From: an uncultured Prevotellaceae bacterium
Lineage (GTDB): Bacteria; Bacteroidota; Bacteroidia; Bacteroidales; Bacteroidaceae
Direction: 5' to 3'
NCBI GenBank assembly: GCA_947303855.1
Contig: CAMYZO010000002.1
Coordinates: forward strand, 1 to 64,000
Length of the DNA stretch: 64,000 nt
Under the pieces are notes generated by a model, which ran no database searches, was not told the DNA's origin, and worked only from the letters and a program-made list of their open reading frames with translations. A program made the position numbers and the translations under genes. This document shows positions 45,053-54,959 of the stretch, piece after piece (the first letter of the stretch is position 1; each line of letters starts with the position of its first letter).

Positions 45053-47680
45053 ATGACGAGAACAACATTGAAAGGACTTCTTGCTAAGAGCATGACGGCA
45101 GTGGCCATGGGAACCCTGCTGATGGCATGCGGCGAGAAAGACGAACTCTACGAGGAACCCAGCTGGCTGGGCAACTCCATCTATGAGCGCCTGCAGCAAG
45201 ACGGTAACTACAGTTACACCCTGAGGCTGATTGACGACCTGGGGCAGAAGGCTGTGCTCAGCAAGACCGGCAGTAAGACGCTGTTCGTAGCCAGCGACAG
45301 CGTCTACGAAGCGTTCTTCAACAGCAACGACTGGGGCGTGAGGAGTTACGCCGACCTGTCAGATGCCAAGAAAAAACTGCTGCTGAACAGTGCCATGGTG
45401 AACAATGCCTACCTGGTGGAGATGCTGAGCAGCGTCAGTGCCACCACACCGTTAGTGGGACAGTGCATGCGCCGTGCCACGGCCGCCTCGGTGCTCGACT
45501 CCGTGTCGCGCATCCTGCCTGCCGACATGCCCAACACCCCCTATTGGGCCAAGTACAAGAACAGGCGCGGCGGTATTGTCTTGCTGCGCGACAACACGTC
45601 GAAACCCATGATTCACTTCCTGCCGGTGTTCATGAGCCACAACAAGATTACCAGCCAGGACCTGAGCATACTGACCAACGGCGTGTCGGCCAGCACGGCC
45701 GATGCCTGGGTGAACGGCAAGAAACTGCTGGACCGCGACATCACCTGCAAGAACGGCTACATACAGAAGATGAACGGCCTGGCCACGGCTGCCGACAACA
45801 TGGCGGAGATTATTCACAGCCACGACAACATGTCACGCTTTGCCGTCATCATGGACCGCTTCTGTGCACCCTATTACGACGATGCTGCCACGAAGGAGTA
45901 TAACCGACTGTACAACAACGAGGACTCGGTGTTTACGCTGAAATACTTCTCAAGCAACAGCAACCTGGCCGAATATGGCGACTCCAAGGGGGGCGAACTG
46001 CTCACCGACCCCGACGGACAGCTGGTGGACGCCTACCTGCCCTTCGACCCGGGATGGAGCCAGTATATGTACACCAACACGGCGGGCCGCGACCTGCACT
46101 ATGATGCCGGTGCCATCCTGGTGCCTACCAACAAGGCCCTGGACGAGTGGTGGAACAACGGTGGCGGCAAGGTGCTGCAGGACCAGTATGGCTCCTGGGA
46201 CAACGTGCCCATGACCGTGCTGAGCAAGATGCTTGACATCAGCCTGGTGCGCTCTTTCGTTGAGACGGTGCCGTCGAAATTCAAGAATATCGTCGACAAC
46301 ACCAACAAGGTGCCCATTGGCATCTCGGCCGAAGAGCATGTAGACAGTTGCTTCATGGGCTGCAACGGCGTGGTCTATCTCACCAACAAGGTGTTTACGC
46401 CGGCCGCCTATTCATCGGTGTCGTTCCCCGCGCTGATTAACGAGGAGACGATGAACATCATCTACTGGGGCATCAGAAACCTGGACTTCGAACCCTATCT
46501 GAACTCCATGGACTCGTACTACAGCTTCTTTATTCCCACCAACACGGCCATGCTGACCTATGTAGACCCGTGCTCCTACGGACAGACCACCACCGTGCTC
46601 TATGAGTTCTACTATAACAACGACTTCAAGAAGGTGGGCGCACGCCGCTATAACTACGATATGGCCACGCAGCAGAAACTGGAGGGCGACCTTGACGAAG
46701 CCAGCGACGACCAGGTGAAGAACCGCCTGCGCGACCTGCTGGACAACCTGATTGTCATTGGCAACGTGGAAGACGGGAACACCTACTACACCACCAAGGG
46801 TGGCAGCGTGCTGAGGATTGAGAACGCCGGGCGTGAGGGCGTGATGACGGTCGCCGGCGGTCTGCAGATAGAAAACGGACAGGGCGTCACCGTGAAGACC
46901 ATCTACGACCAGACGAAACAGGGTAACGGTAAGTCGTATGTCATTGAGCAGGGGCTGCCGCTGACCAGCAAGTATTCGCTGTACAGCATCCTGAACGGAC
47001 GCAGCGGCTGCGAACGCTTCTTCGAACTCTACACACAGGGCGGCTCGGCCAACACCCTGCCGAAGACCACCATGGGCGGCAACACCTGTGTGGACTACAA
47101 CTGTTCGCTCTTCGACGCCTATAACTACACCGTCTACGTGCCCACCAACGAGACCATCGAACAGATGCACAACGACGGACGGCTGCCCTACTGGTCGGAC
47201 TATACCGACCTGAGCAACGCTGAGGTGTATGGCGACCTGGTGAACAACCGCAACTGGCTGCAGCAGGTGCAGAAGGCCGTGGCCAACCGCATCCTGAACT
47301 TCATGAAGTACCACATACAGGATAACGCCATCTACTTAGAGGGCAGCACCGTGGAAAAAGCCAAGTTTGAGACCTCTACGCTGAACCCGCAGAACAAGCG
47401 ATTCTACAGCCTCGAGGTAACTGCCGACAAAGACGGCATCAGCGTGACCGACCAGCTGGGCAACACCCGCCTCGTGCAGCAGGGCGCCAACAGCAACATC
47501 GCCGGACGCGAATACTGGATTACCAATGCCTCGAACCTGAGAAACAACTCGCTCTACAACGCCAGCGACGTCGTGGTACACCAGATTGACGGCGTGCTGC
47601 TCTACGAAGCCTCGCAGACCACCACCACGTGGAAAGCCGAGGTGGATGCCATCACCGCTACGTTTCAGAACAATGAATGA
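45053..47680 (+). CDS. Fasciclin-domain lipoprotein
   Basis: Lipobox (LLMAC); FAS1-like segments (SIYERLQQDGNYSYTLRLIDDLG...KTLFVASDSVYEAFF; YTVYVPTNETIEQMHNDGRLP). Confidence 0.75.
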   Translation: MTRTTLKGLLAKSMTAVAMGTLLMACGEKDELYEEPSWLGNSIYERLQQDGNYSYTLRLIDDLGQKAVLSKTGSKTLFVASDSVYEAFFNSNDWGVRSYADLSDAKKKLLLNSAMVNNAYLVEMLSSVSATTPLVGQCMRRATAASVLDSVSRILPADMPNTPYWAKYKNRRGGIVLLRDNTSKPMIHFLPVFMSHNKITSQDLSILTNGVSASTADAWVNGKKLLDRDITCKNGYIQKMNGLATAADNMAEIIHSHDNMSRFAVIMDRFCAPYYDDAATKEYNRLYNNEDSVFTLKYFSSNSNLAEYGDSKGGELLTDPDGQLVDAYLPFDPGWSQYMYTNTAGRDLHYDAGAILVPTNKALDEWWNNGGGKVLQDQYGSWDNVPMTVLSKMLDISLVRSFVETVPSKFKNIVDNTNKVPIGISAEEHVDSCFMGCNGVVYLTNKVFTPAAYSSVSFPALINEETMNIIYWGIRNLDFEPYLNSMDSYYSFFIPTNTAMLTYVDPCSYGQTTTVLYEFYYNNDFKKVGARRYNYDMATQQKLEGDLDEASDDQVKNRLRDLLDNLIVIGNVEDGNTYYTTKGGSVLRIENAGREGVMTVAGGLQIENGQGVTVKTIYDQTKQGNGKSYVIEQGLPLTSKYSLYSILNGRSGCERFFELYTQGGSANTLPKTTMGGNTCVDYNCSLFDAYNYTVYVPTNETIEQMHNDGRLPYWSDYTDLSNAEVYGDLVNNRNWLQQVQKAVANRILNFMKYHIQDNAIYLEGSTVEKAKFETSTLNPQNKRFYSLEVTADKDGISVTDQLGNTRLVQQGANSNIAGREYWITNASNLRNNSLYNASDVVVHQIDGVLLYEASQTTTTWKAEVDAITATFQNNE

Positions 47681-47686
47681 TGAACC

Positions 47687-50600
47687 ATGAAACAAGACAG
47701 GAAAGATATGACTATTATACAGAAGAACAGATGGATAGGAATCATCGGATTATTCATGATTCATCTTACGTTATTCATCAGCCCCGCTAAAGCACAGATC
47801 ACCTCCATCCACGGACACGTGAGCGACGACATGGGCGAACTGATGGGGGCATCGGTGTGCGAGATCGATGCCAACGGACGTATTATTGAGGCAACGACCA
47901 CCGACTTCAACGGCAACTTCTCCATGCGCATTCGCAATGCCAAGGACAAGGTGCGCTTCAGCTATGTAGGTCTGAAGACCATGACCCTGCCCATCGACCG
48001 GCAGGAATACCGTGTGAAGATGACGTCGCAGACCACCATTAAGGAGGTGACCGTCACCTCGAAGAAACGACTCAACGGTGGCGGACTGGCCATCCCCGAG
48101 CGCGAAATATCGTACGCCACACAGACCATCTCGATGAAGGAGTTTGAAGGTCTGGGACTGACCACCGTCGACGAAGCCCTGCAGGGACGTATCGCCGGTC
48201 TGGACATCGTGGCCGTGTCGGGTAACCTGGGCTCGGGAACGACCATGCGCCTGCGTGGTGCCTCGTCGCTGAGCACGCTGACCAACTCAAACCCCCTCAT
48301 CGTGGTCAACGGCAACACCTGGAACGTTGACATGAACAACTTCGACCTGACGAATGCCAACGACGAGCAGTTTGCACAGCTGCTGAACGTGAACCCCGAG
48401 GATATTGCCAGCATCACCGTGCTGAAGGATGCTGCCGCCACGGCCATCTACGGTTCACAGGGTGCCAACGGTGTGATTGAGATTACTACCAAGCGCGGTA
48501 CCAGGGGCACACCGAAGCTGACCTACTCGCTGCGACTGACAGGCACCTACCAGCCTAAGGGCTACGAGATGCTCAGCGGCGATGACTACACCATGCTGCT
48601 CAAGGAGAGCTACTTCAACCCCGAACAGAACGACAACGCATCGAACCTCAGGGAACTGAACTACGACCCCACCTTCTCTGAGTACGAGCAGTATAACAAC
48701 AACACCGACTGGGTGGATGCCGTGACGCAGTGGGGACTCCGACAGAACCACTACCTCTCGGTGACCGGCGGCGGCGAAAAGGCCACCTTCCGCATCTCCG
48801 GAGGCTACGACCATGAGACGGGCTCGGTCATCAAGCAGCGTCTGGACCGCTTCTCCACACGTGTGGCCTTAGACTACTACGTCTCTGAGCGCATCAAGAT
48901 CTCTACCAACTTCGCGCTGACCTATACCGACAACAAGAAGAACTACGACAACCTGCTGTCTATAGCCTACCACAAGATGCCCAACATGAGCATCTACGAG
49001 CAGTACCCCGTGGGACACCCCCTGCAGGGACAGGACACCGACCGCTACTACAACATGCTGCAGTCGGCTCCAGACGTGTTCAACGGCAACCAGAAGGACT
49101 ATATCAACCCCGTTGCCAGCGCTAATCTGGCAAAGTTCGACGACCGCACCTACGACATCACCCCGGAGTTGGAACTGAACTACCACCTGCTGGGACTTGA
49201 CGAAGACCACCACCAGCTGAACTGGCAGGGCCGCGTCTACATGAACATCTTCAATGAGTATGTTGACAAGTTCTATCCCAGGGAACTGGTCACCACCTCG
49301 TGGAACAACGGCGTGAACAACGCCACGGCGGGCAGCAGCAAGAGCGTGGCCTTCAATACCAAGCAGACGCTGACCTTCATCCCGCACTTCAGCAACAAAG
49401 ACCACTCGCTGATGGCCATGGGACGCTTTGAGCTGACCAGTGGCAGCAGCAACGGACAGAACACCGACGCCAACAAACTGCCGTCGGGAGGCATCACCAA
49501 CCCCGTGGCCGGCGGACGTGTCACGGGCATGAGTTCGAACTTCAGCCAGTGGCGCTCCATGTTCTATACCTTCTCGACACACTATGCCTACAAGGGACGC
49601 TACATGGCCGACTTCTCCCTGCGTGCCGACGGTACCACGAAGTTTGGTCCCGACCGCCGATGGGGCTTCTTCCCCGCCGTCTCGCTGCGATGGAACGTCA
49701 TCGACGAGCCGTGGATGGAGGGCACCCGGAAATGGCTCTCCATGCTGGCTATTCGTCCCAGTTGGGGTAGGGTAGGTAACCAGCCCGGACAGGACTACCT
49801 CTATGAGAGTATCTACAGTTCGGGAACGCGCTACATCGACATGAGTGCCATCAGGCCGCAGAACATCCGTCTGACAGACCTGCGCTGGGAGACCACCACC
49901 ACATGGGACGTGGGCTTCGACCTCGGCCTCTTCGACGACCGTATCACCCTGCAGGGCGAGTGGTACTATTCCACACGCCGCGACATGCTGATGCCCAACG
50001 TGAGCATCCCCTCGTCGACAGGTTATTACACGCTGGCCTATAGCAATGTGGGTTCGATGCGAAATATTGGCTGGGAGCTGAACCTGAACACCAACCGCCT
50101 GATTAAGATTGGGGAGTTCAGCGCCGATGTGAACCTGACCTTCGGCAATAACTCCAATGAGATACTGGATATGAACGAGACCGTGCTGTCGTCGCTCAAC
50201 TCCGACTTCCACTTCGAGAACCGCGAGGTGCTGCAGCGCGTACAGCTTAACAACCCCTTCGGTGCCATCTACGGCTTCCGCTTCAAGGGCGTGTATGAAT
50301 ACCAGTATGAGACGTTTGCTGACATGACCCCCGACGAGCAGAGAGCCTTCGTGGCTGCCGGACATACCGCCCCCTATGTGCTCAGCGAGAATGGCGAGAT
50401 AGTCATGGACAAGGACAACAACCCCGTACACATGATCTACAACTACTCGTACGACGGCACCGGCAAGAACTACCTCTTCAAGGGTGGCGATGCCATCTAC
50501 GAGGATATCAACCACGACGGACAGATCAACGCCCTCGACATTGTGTACCTGGGCTCGTCGCTGCCCAAGCTGACAGGCGGATTCGGATTTACCCTGAACT

Positions 50601-51061
50601 ACGGACGGTGGAAGCTGAACACGCAGTTCAACTACCGCGTTGGCAACAAGATTCTGAACCTGGCACGTCTGGACACCGAGGCCATGACCACCAACGACAA
50701 CCAGAGCAAGGCCGTCAACTGGCGCTGGCGCAAGGAGGGTAACCAGACCGTCATCCCGCGAGCCATGTACGGCAGCACCACCAACTACAACACGCTGGTC
50801 AGCGACCGCTTCGTGGAAGACGGCTCGTTCCTGCGACTGAACTACCTGCAGGTGTCATACGCCTTCGACCCGAAGGTCATCAAGAAGGCCATAGGCATCA
50901 ACCGCCTGAGTCTCTATGCCAGTGCCAACAACCTGTTTATACTGACCAAATACAAGGGTGTCGACCCCGAGGTGTCGTATGGCAGTTATGGGGCAGCCGT
51001 CGATGGCGGTCAGACACCAAGAGCCAAGTCGTACACCCTTGGCATAACGGTAGACTTTTAG
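47687..51061 (+). CDS. SusC/RagA TonB-linked outer membrane protein
   Basis: Carboxypeptidase-D-like N-terminus, plug (TVDEALQGRIAGLDIVAVSGNLGSGTTMRLRGASSL; VLKDAAATAIYGSQGANGVIEITTKRG), C-terminal barrel. Confidence 0.96.
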   Translation: MKQDRKDMTIIQKNRWIGIIGLFMIHLTLFISPAKAQITSIHGHVSDDMGELMGASVCEIDANGRIIEATTTDFNGNFSMRIRNAKDKVRFSYVGLKTMTLPIDRQEYRVKMTSQTTIKEVTVTSKKRLNGGGLAIPEREISYATQTISMKEFEGLGLTTVDEALQGRIAGLDIVAVSGNLGSGTTMRLRGASSLSTLTNSNPLIVVNGNTWNVDMNNFDLTNANDEQFAQLLNVNPEDIASITVLKDAAATAIYGSQGANGVIEITTKRGTRGTPKLTYSLRLTGTYQPKGYEMLSGDDYTMLLKESYFNPEQNDNASNLRELNYDPTFSEYEQYNNNTDWVDAVTQWGLRQNHYLSVTGGGEKATFRISGGYDHETGSVIKQRLDRFSTRVALDYYVSERIKISTNFALTYTDNKKNYDNLLSIAYHKMPNMSIYEQYPVGHPLQGQDTDRYYNMLQSAPDVFNGNQKDYINPVASANLAKFDDRTYDITPELELNYHLLGLDEDHHQLNWQGRVYMNIFNEYVDKFYPRELVTTSWNNGVNNATAGSSKSVAFNTKQTLTFIPHFSNKDHSLMAMGRFELTSGSSNGQNTDANKLPSGGITNPVAGGRVTGMSSNFSQWRSMFYTFSTHYAYKGRYMADFSLRADGTTKFGPDRRWGFFPAVSLRWNVIDEPWMEGTRKWLSMLAIRPSWGRVGNQPGQDYLYESIYSSGTRYIDMSAIRPQNIRLTDLRWETTTTWDVGFDLGLFDDRITLQGEWYYSTRRDMLMPNVSIPSSTGYYTLAYSNVGSMRNIGWELNLNTNRLIKIGEFSADVNLTFGNNSNEILDMNETVLSSLNSDFHFENREVLQRVQLNNPFGAIYGFRFKGVYEYQYETFADMTPDEQRAFVAAGHTAPYVLSENGEIVMDKDNNPVHMIYNYSYDGTGKNYLFKGGDAIYEDINHDGQINALDIVYLGSSLPKLTGGFGFTLNYGRWKLNTQFNYRVGNKILNLARLDTEAMTTNDNQSKAVNWRWRKEGNQTVIPRAMYGSTTNYNTLVSDRFVEDGSFLRLNYLQVSYAFDPKVIKKAIGINRLSLYASANNLFILTKYKGVDPEVSYGSYGAAVDGGQTPRAKSYTLGITVDF

Positions 51062-51099
51062 CGGCCTGCGGCCTAAATGATAAATGAAAAATGATAAAA
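51061..51099. repeat. GC palindrome GCGGCCTGCGGCC plus A/T-rich heptads (AATGATA/AATGAAA/AATGATA)
   Basis: gcggcctgcggcctaaatgataaatgaaaaatgataaa directly between SusC stop and SusD start. Confidence 0.65.
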
Positions 51100-51101
51100 A
51101 G

Positions 51102-52832
51102 ATGAAAAAAATAGTATTCTTTATTCTTTGTCCTTTATTATTCAGTCTTAGCGCATGCTCCGAATTCCTGGAGATAGAGCCGCTGGAGACCATCGTGCTC
51201 GACAAGTTCTGGAACGAGGAGGCCGACGTGGAGAACGTTGTGGCAGAGTGCTACTCGTCCATGCAGAGCCAGGCTGTCATAGAGCGTATGATGGCTTGGG
51301 GCGAGTTCCGCTCCGACAATGTCGTCGGCGGTACCAATGCCGAGAACAACAAGGACCTGTCGAACATCTTCAAGGAGAATATCAACGCCAGTAACTCGTT
51401 TGCAAAATGGGGCGACTTCTACAGCGTCATCAACAACTGCAACACGATTATCTACTACGCACCGCAGGTGAGACAGAAAGACCCGAACTACACGGAGCGC
51501 GACCTCAACGTCACCATTGCTGAGGCATCGGCCATCCGTGACCTGATGTACTTCTACCTCATCCGCTCCTTCGAGAAGGTGCCCTACACCACCACGCCCT
51601 TCCTCGACGACAACCAGAAGATGGACCTTGCACCGCTGCCCTTCGATGCCGTGCTCGACAGTCTGATCACAGACCTGGAGAAGGTGCAGGACAAGGCCGT
51701 GAAGACCTACTCGTCTACCAAACCGTACTATCAGCACGGCCGCATCACCCAGGATGCCATTCACGCCATGCTGGCCGATATGTATCTGTGGAAGCAGGAC
51801 TACCGGAACGCCGTGCGCTACGCCGATATGGTCATCAAATCCAAGACCGACGACTACCAGAGCGTGCTCGACAAGATGGCGGGCATGGTGAGCACCACCG
51901 ACCAGATGATTGACGGCTTCCCCCTCATCAGCGACGGCAACGTCACCGGAAGGAGTTACGGAACGGCTGCCACCGACATCTTCGGACAGGGCAACAGCCG
52001 CGAGAGTATCTTTGAACTCATCTATATGAACAACGACCAGATGCTGGCCAACGGTGCCGTCAGCACTTACTACGGTAATGCCACTACCTACCCGGGACTG
52101 GTGAAGCCCGCAGAGTTCCTCGTGACCGATGTCAACGACGAGCAGTACAGCGTGTTCCTCAACAAATACGATGCACGCTTCTACGAGAACATGCAGCCCG
52201 TCAACGGCTCACGTTCCAATGCCGGCATTGCCAAGTACTGCTGCCAGTCGGCACAGATAGGATTTAATAAGGTGGGCGACAATGTCACCGTCAACCCCGT
52301 CTATGGCAGCCCCTATGCTGAGAGCACGTGCCATGCCAACTGGATTCTGTACCGTCTGACCGATGTTATGCTCATGAAGGCTGAGGCACTCGTGGAGATG
52401 GTGACGGAATCTGCCGACGGCACCTTGAGCGAGCAGAACGACACGCTGCTGGGCGAGGCCTTCAAGATTGTCAACGCCATTCAGAAGCGCTGCAGTGCTG
52501 CCGACGAGAAGGACTTGAAGCGCGCCGACTATAACAGCAAGGCACTCATGCAGCAGCTGGTGCTCGACGAGCGTCAGCGCGAACTGATGTTCGAGGGCAA
52601 GCGCTGGTACGACCTGGTGCGCCGTGCCCGTCGTGACGGCAGCACAGCCACGCTCATCGGCGCTGTCTCCAAGAAAGGCAGCAGCGGCGGTACGGCCATC
52701 AGCAGCAAGCTGTCGCGTATGGAAGCCCTCTACTGGCCCTACCATAACGACGAAATGAAGGTGAACGGCAACCTCGTGCAGAATCCTGCCTTCGGCAGCG
52801 GCGAGGAGAGCAGCTATGAGAAAACAAACTAA
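51102..52832 (+). CDS. SusD/RagB family lipoprotein
   Basis: Lipobox LFSLSAC; SusD motifs (DLMYFYLIRSFEKVPYTT, LMKAEALVEM, LDERQRELMFEGKRWYDLVR, NLVQNPAF). Confidence 0.94.
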   Translation: MKKIVFFILCPLLFSLSACSEFLEIEPLETIVLDKFWNEEADVENVVAECYSSMQSQAVIERMMAWGEFRSDNVVGGTNAENNKDLSNIFKENINASNSFAKWGDFYSVINNCNTIIYYAPQVRQKDPNYTERDLNVTIAEASAIRDLMYFYLIRSFEKVPYTTTPFLDDNQKMDLAPLPFDAVLDSLITDLEKVQDKAVKTYSSTKPYYQHGRITQDAIHAMLADMYLWKQDYRNAVRYADMVIKSKTDDYQSVLDKMAGMVSTTDQMIDGFPLISDGNVTGRSYGTAATDIFGQGNSRESIFELIYMNNDQMLANGAVSTYYGNATTYPGLVKPAEFLVTDVNDEQYSVFLNKYDARFYENMQPVNGSRSNAGIAKYCCQSAQIGFNKVGDNVTVNPVYGSPYAESTCHANWILYRLTDVMLMKAEALVEMVTESADGTLSEQNDTLLGEAFKIVNAIQKRCSAADEKDLKRADYNSKALMQQLVLDERQRELMFEGKRWYDLVRRARRDGSTATLIGAVSKKGSSGGTAISSKLSRMEALYWPYHNDEMKVNGNLVQNPAFGSGEESSYEKTN

Positions 52833-52865
52833 ACCATGTGGACTGATAAATAATAAAAGAGGATT

Positions 52866-54911
52866 ATGAATAACCATTTCTGTCATATATCGCGCATCGC
52901 CATCAAAACCGTCGCCGCCTGTCTGCTTTGCTACCACGTTGTGGCAGCCCTCACTTCCTGCAGCGACGAGCCCGATGCCTCCAACTACTATACGTTCAAG
53001 AGCCAGATGATGAGCGAATATCTCCTGACGCACAAGGAGTACAGTCAGTTTACGGCCCTTGTGGAACGTACGGGACTCATGAAACTGCTGGCCACCTACG
53101 GCGCCTATACCTGCTTCGTACCTACCAACGAGGCCATGGACAACTATCTGGCCAAGCGCGGACTGCAGAGCTTCGACGACTTGCCGTTAGCCGACTGCGA
53201 CACGCTGGTGCGTACGCACCTCGTCGATAACATGTACACCACTGCCGACATGGAGGACGGTGTGCTGTCGAAGGCCAACATGAACAAGCGCTATATCGAG
53301 GTGAGCCATGGACTCGACGACAGCGGCAACGCCGTGGTGTTCCTCAACGGTACGGCACACATCATCTATGCCCTGCAGGACGACTCCGTGGAGAACGGCT
53401 TTGTGCAGCCCATCAACGAGGTGCTTGAGAGCAGTAACCGCATGATTCTGGATATCATGGAGACCAACCCCCGCATCTCCATCTATTCGAAGGCTTTCCG
53501 CCAGTGCGGCTTCTCAGAGCTGTTCTATCAGTATAAGGACGAGACGTGGGACGCCTCGGCCTATCCGCGCATCCGCTATGTGTCGCACGTCAACAAGGAG
53601 ACGGCCACCGTGCCCGACGAGAAACTCATCGGCTTCACGGTCTTCGTGCCTACCGACTCGGTACTCAAGGCGCGCTATGGCATAGAGACGGTGGAGCAAC
53701 TCTGGCAGAAGGCCTGTGATATTTACGACATTATCTACCCCGAGGACAAGGATGCCGAATACCACGATTTTGCGCACATCACCAACCCTAAGAACCCCCT
53801 CTACCGCTTCCTGGCCTATCATGTCCTTAACAGGAAGGTGCGCGGCTGGGACTACCTGACACCCTACCGCCACATCGGCATCGAGACCACCGTCATGAAC
53901 CCCGTGGACTGGTACGAGACCCTGCTGCCCAAGACCATGATGAAGTTTGAATATCTCTCCGTGCGCAAATGGGCCGGCGGCAGCACGCTGGGCGAGCGCT
54001 ACATCAACCGCCGCTACGATGACAACTTCCAGGAGCGGGGCACGATGATCCAGCAGAAGGTGGAGACCGACTACAAGCGCGACGCCCTCAACGGCATCTA
54101 TTTCTATGTCGACGACATCCTGGCCTTCAACAAGACCACACGCGACGTGGTGCTGCACGATCTCATCCGTATGGACTTCTCTACCATCTTCCCGGAACTG
54201 ATGACCAACAACATCCGCCTGAACGGTGACGTCAAGCAGCAGGACCCGGAATATGACGAGTCGGCCAAGTACGGACGCAACTACTACTTCCCCAACGGCT
54301 ATCTCGACGGTGTTACCATCAACGAGGGCAGCCAGTTCGTCTACCGCCGTCCCCACGACTGGTATGACAGTTACGAGGGCGACGAGCTGAACCTCTTCAA
54401 GGACTTCGACTTCACCTTCCGCCTGCCGCCGGTGCCCTTCGAGGGTGAATGGCAGATACGCATAGGCTTTGCCGTGGAGCCCACACGCGGCGTGGCACAG
54501 ATTTACTACGACGACAAGCCGCAGGGCATCCCCCTCGACATGACGAAGCAGCTGAACGACCCCTCTATCCTGGGCAGCGACTGGAAGGCCAACTACAACA
54601 CCATGTCGCAGATTGACCTGTCGACAGACCAGAAGGTGCTGAAGAACAAGGGCTTCTACCGTGGCGCCGCCGGCGGCTACCACTGGGACATGGGCCATAC
54701 CACGAGGGTGCTGTTTGCCACCCAGCCCCACACCATCCGCCGTGTGATATGTACGACGCATATCAATCCTGCCGAAGACCACTACCTGCGCATCCGCAGC
54801 GTGTCCACCAAGCAGGGCAACGATAATGAGTTTATGCTTGACTACCTGGAACTGGTACCCAAGAGCGTCTATGGCGTCACTGACGAGGGCGAGATGGAGA
54901 GCATGCTCTAA
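52866..54911 (+). CDS. Fasciclin-domain lipoprotein
   Basis: LTSCSD lipobox; FAS1 pattern (YSQFTALVERTGLMKLLATYGAYTCFVPTNEAMDNYLAKRG). Confidence 0.82.
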   Translation: MNNHFCHISRIAIKTVAACLLCYHVVAALTSCSDEPDASNYYTFKSQMMSEYLLTHKEYSQFTALVERTGLMKLLATYGAYTCFVPTNEAMDNYLAKRGLQSFDDLPLADCDTLVRTHLVDNMYTTADMEDGVLSKANMNKRYIEVSHGLDDSGNAVVFLNGTAHIIYALQDDSVENGFVQPINEVLESSNRMILDIMETNPRISIYSKAFRQCGFSELFYQYKDETWDASAYPRIRYVSHVNKETATVPDEKLIGFTVFVPTDSVLKARYGIETVEQLWQKACDIYDIIYPEDKDAEYHDFAHITNPKNPLYRFLAYHVLNRKVRGWDYLTPYRHIGIETTVMNPVDWYETLLPKTMMKFEYLSVRKWAGGSTLGERYINRRYDDNFQERGTMIQQKVETDYKRDALNGIYFYVDDILAFNKTTRDVVLHDLIRMDFSTIFPELMTNNIRLNGDVKQQDPEYDESAKYGRNYYFPNGYLDGVTINEGSQFVYRRPHDWYDSYEGDELNLFKDFDFTFRLPPVPFEGEWQIRIGFAVEPTRGVAQIYYDDKPQGIPLDMTKQLNDPSILGSDWKANYNTMSQIDLSTDQKVLKNKGFYRGAAGGYHWDMGHTTRVLFATQPHTIRRVICTTHINPAEDHYLRIRSVSTKQGNDNEFMLDYLELVPKSVYGVTDEGEMESML

Positions 54912-54959
54912 TGCCGGTGACTAAAGAAAAGTGAAATGAGAACAAATTGAGAACTAAGC

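Noticed and set aside
48869-50515. Antisense ORF of 548 aa
   Set aside because: Entirely inside a well-supported SusC gene; typical reverse-frame composition.
53514-54782. Antisense ORF of 422 aa
   Set aside because: Shadow of the fasciclin-domain gene.
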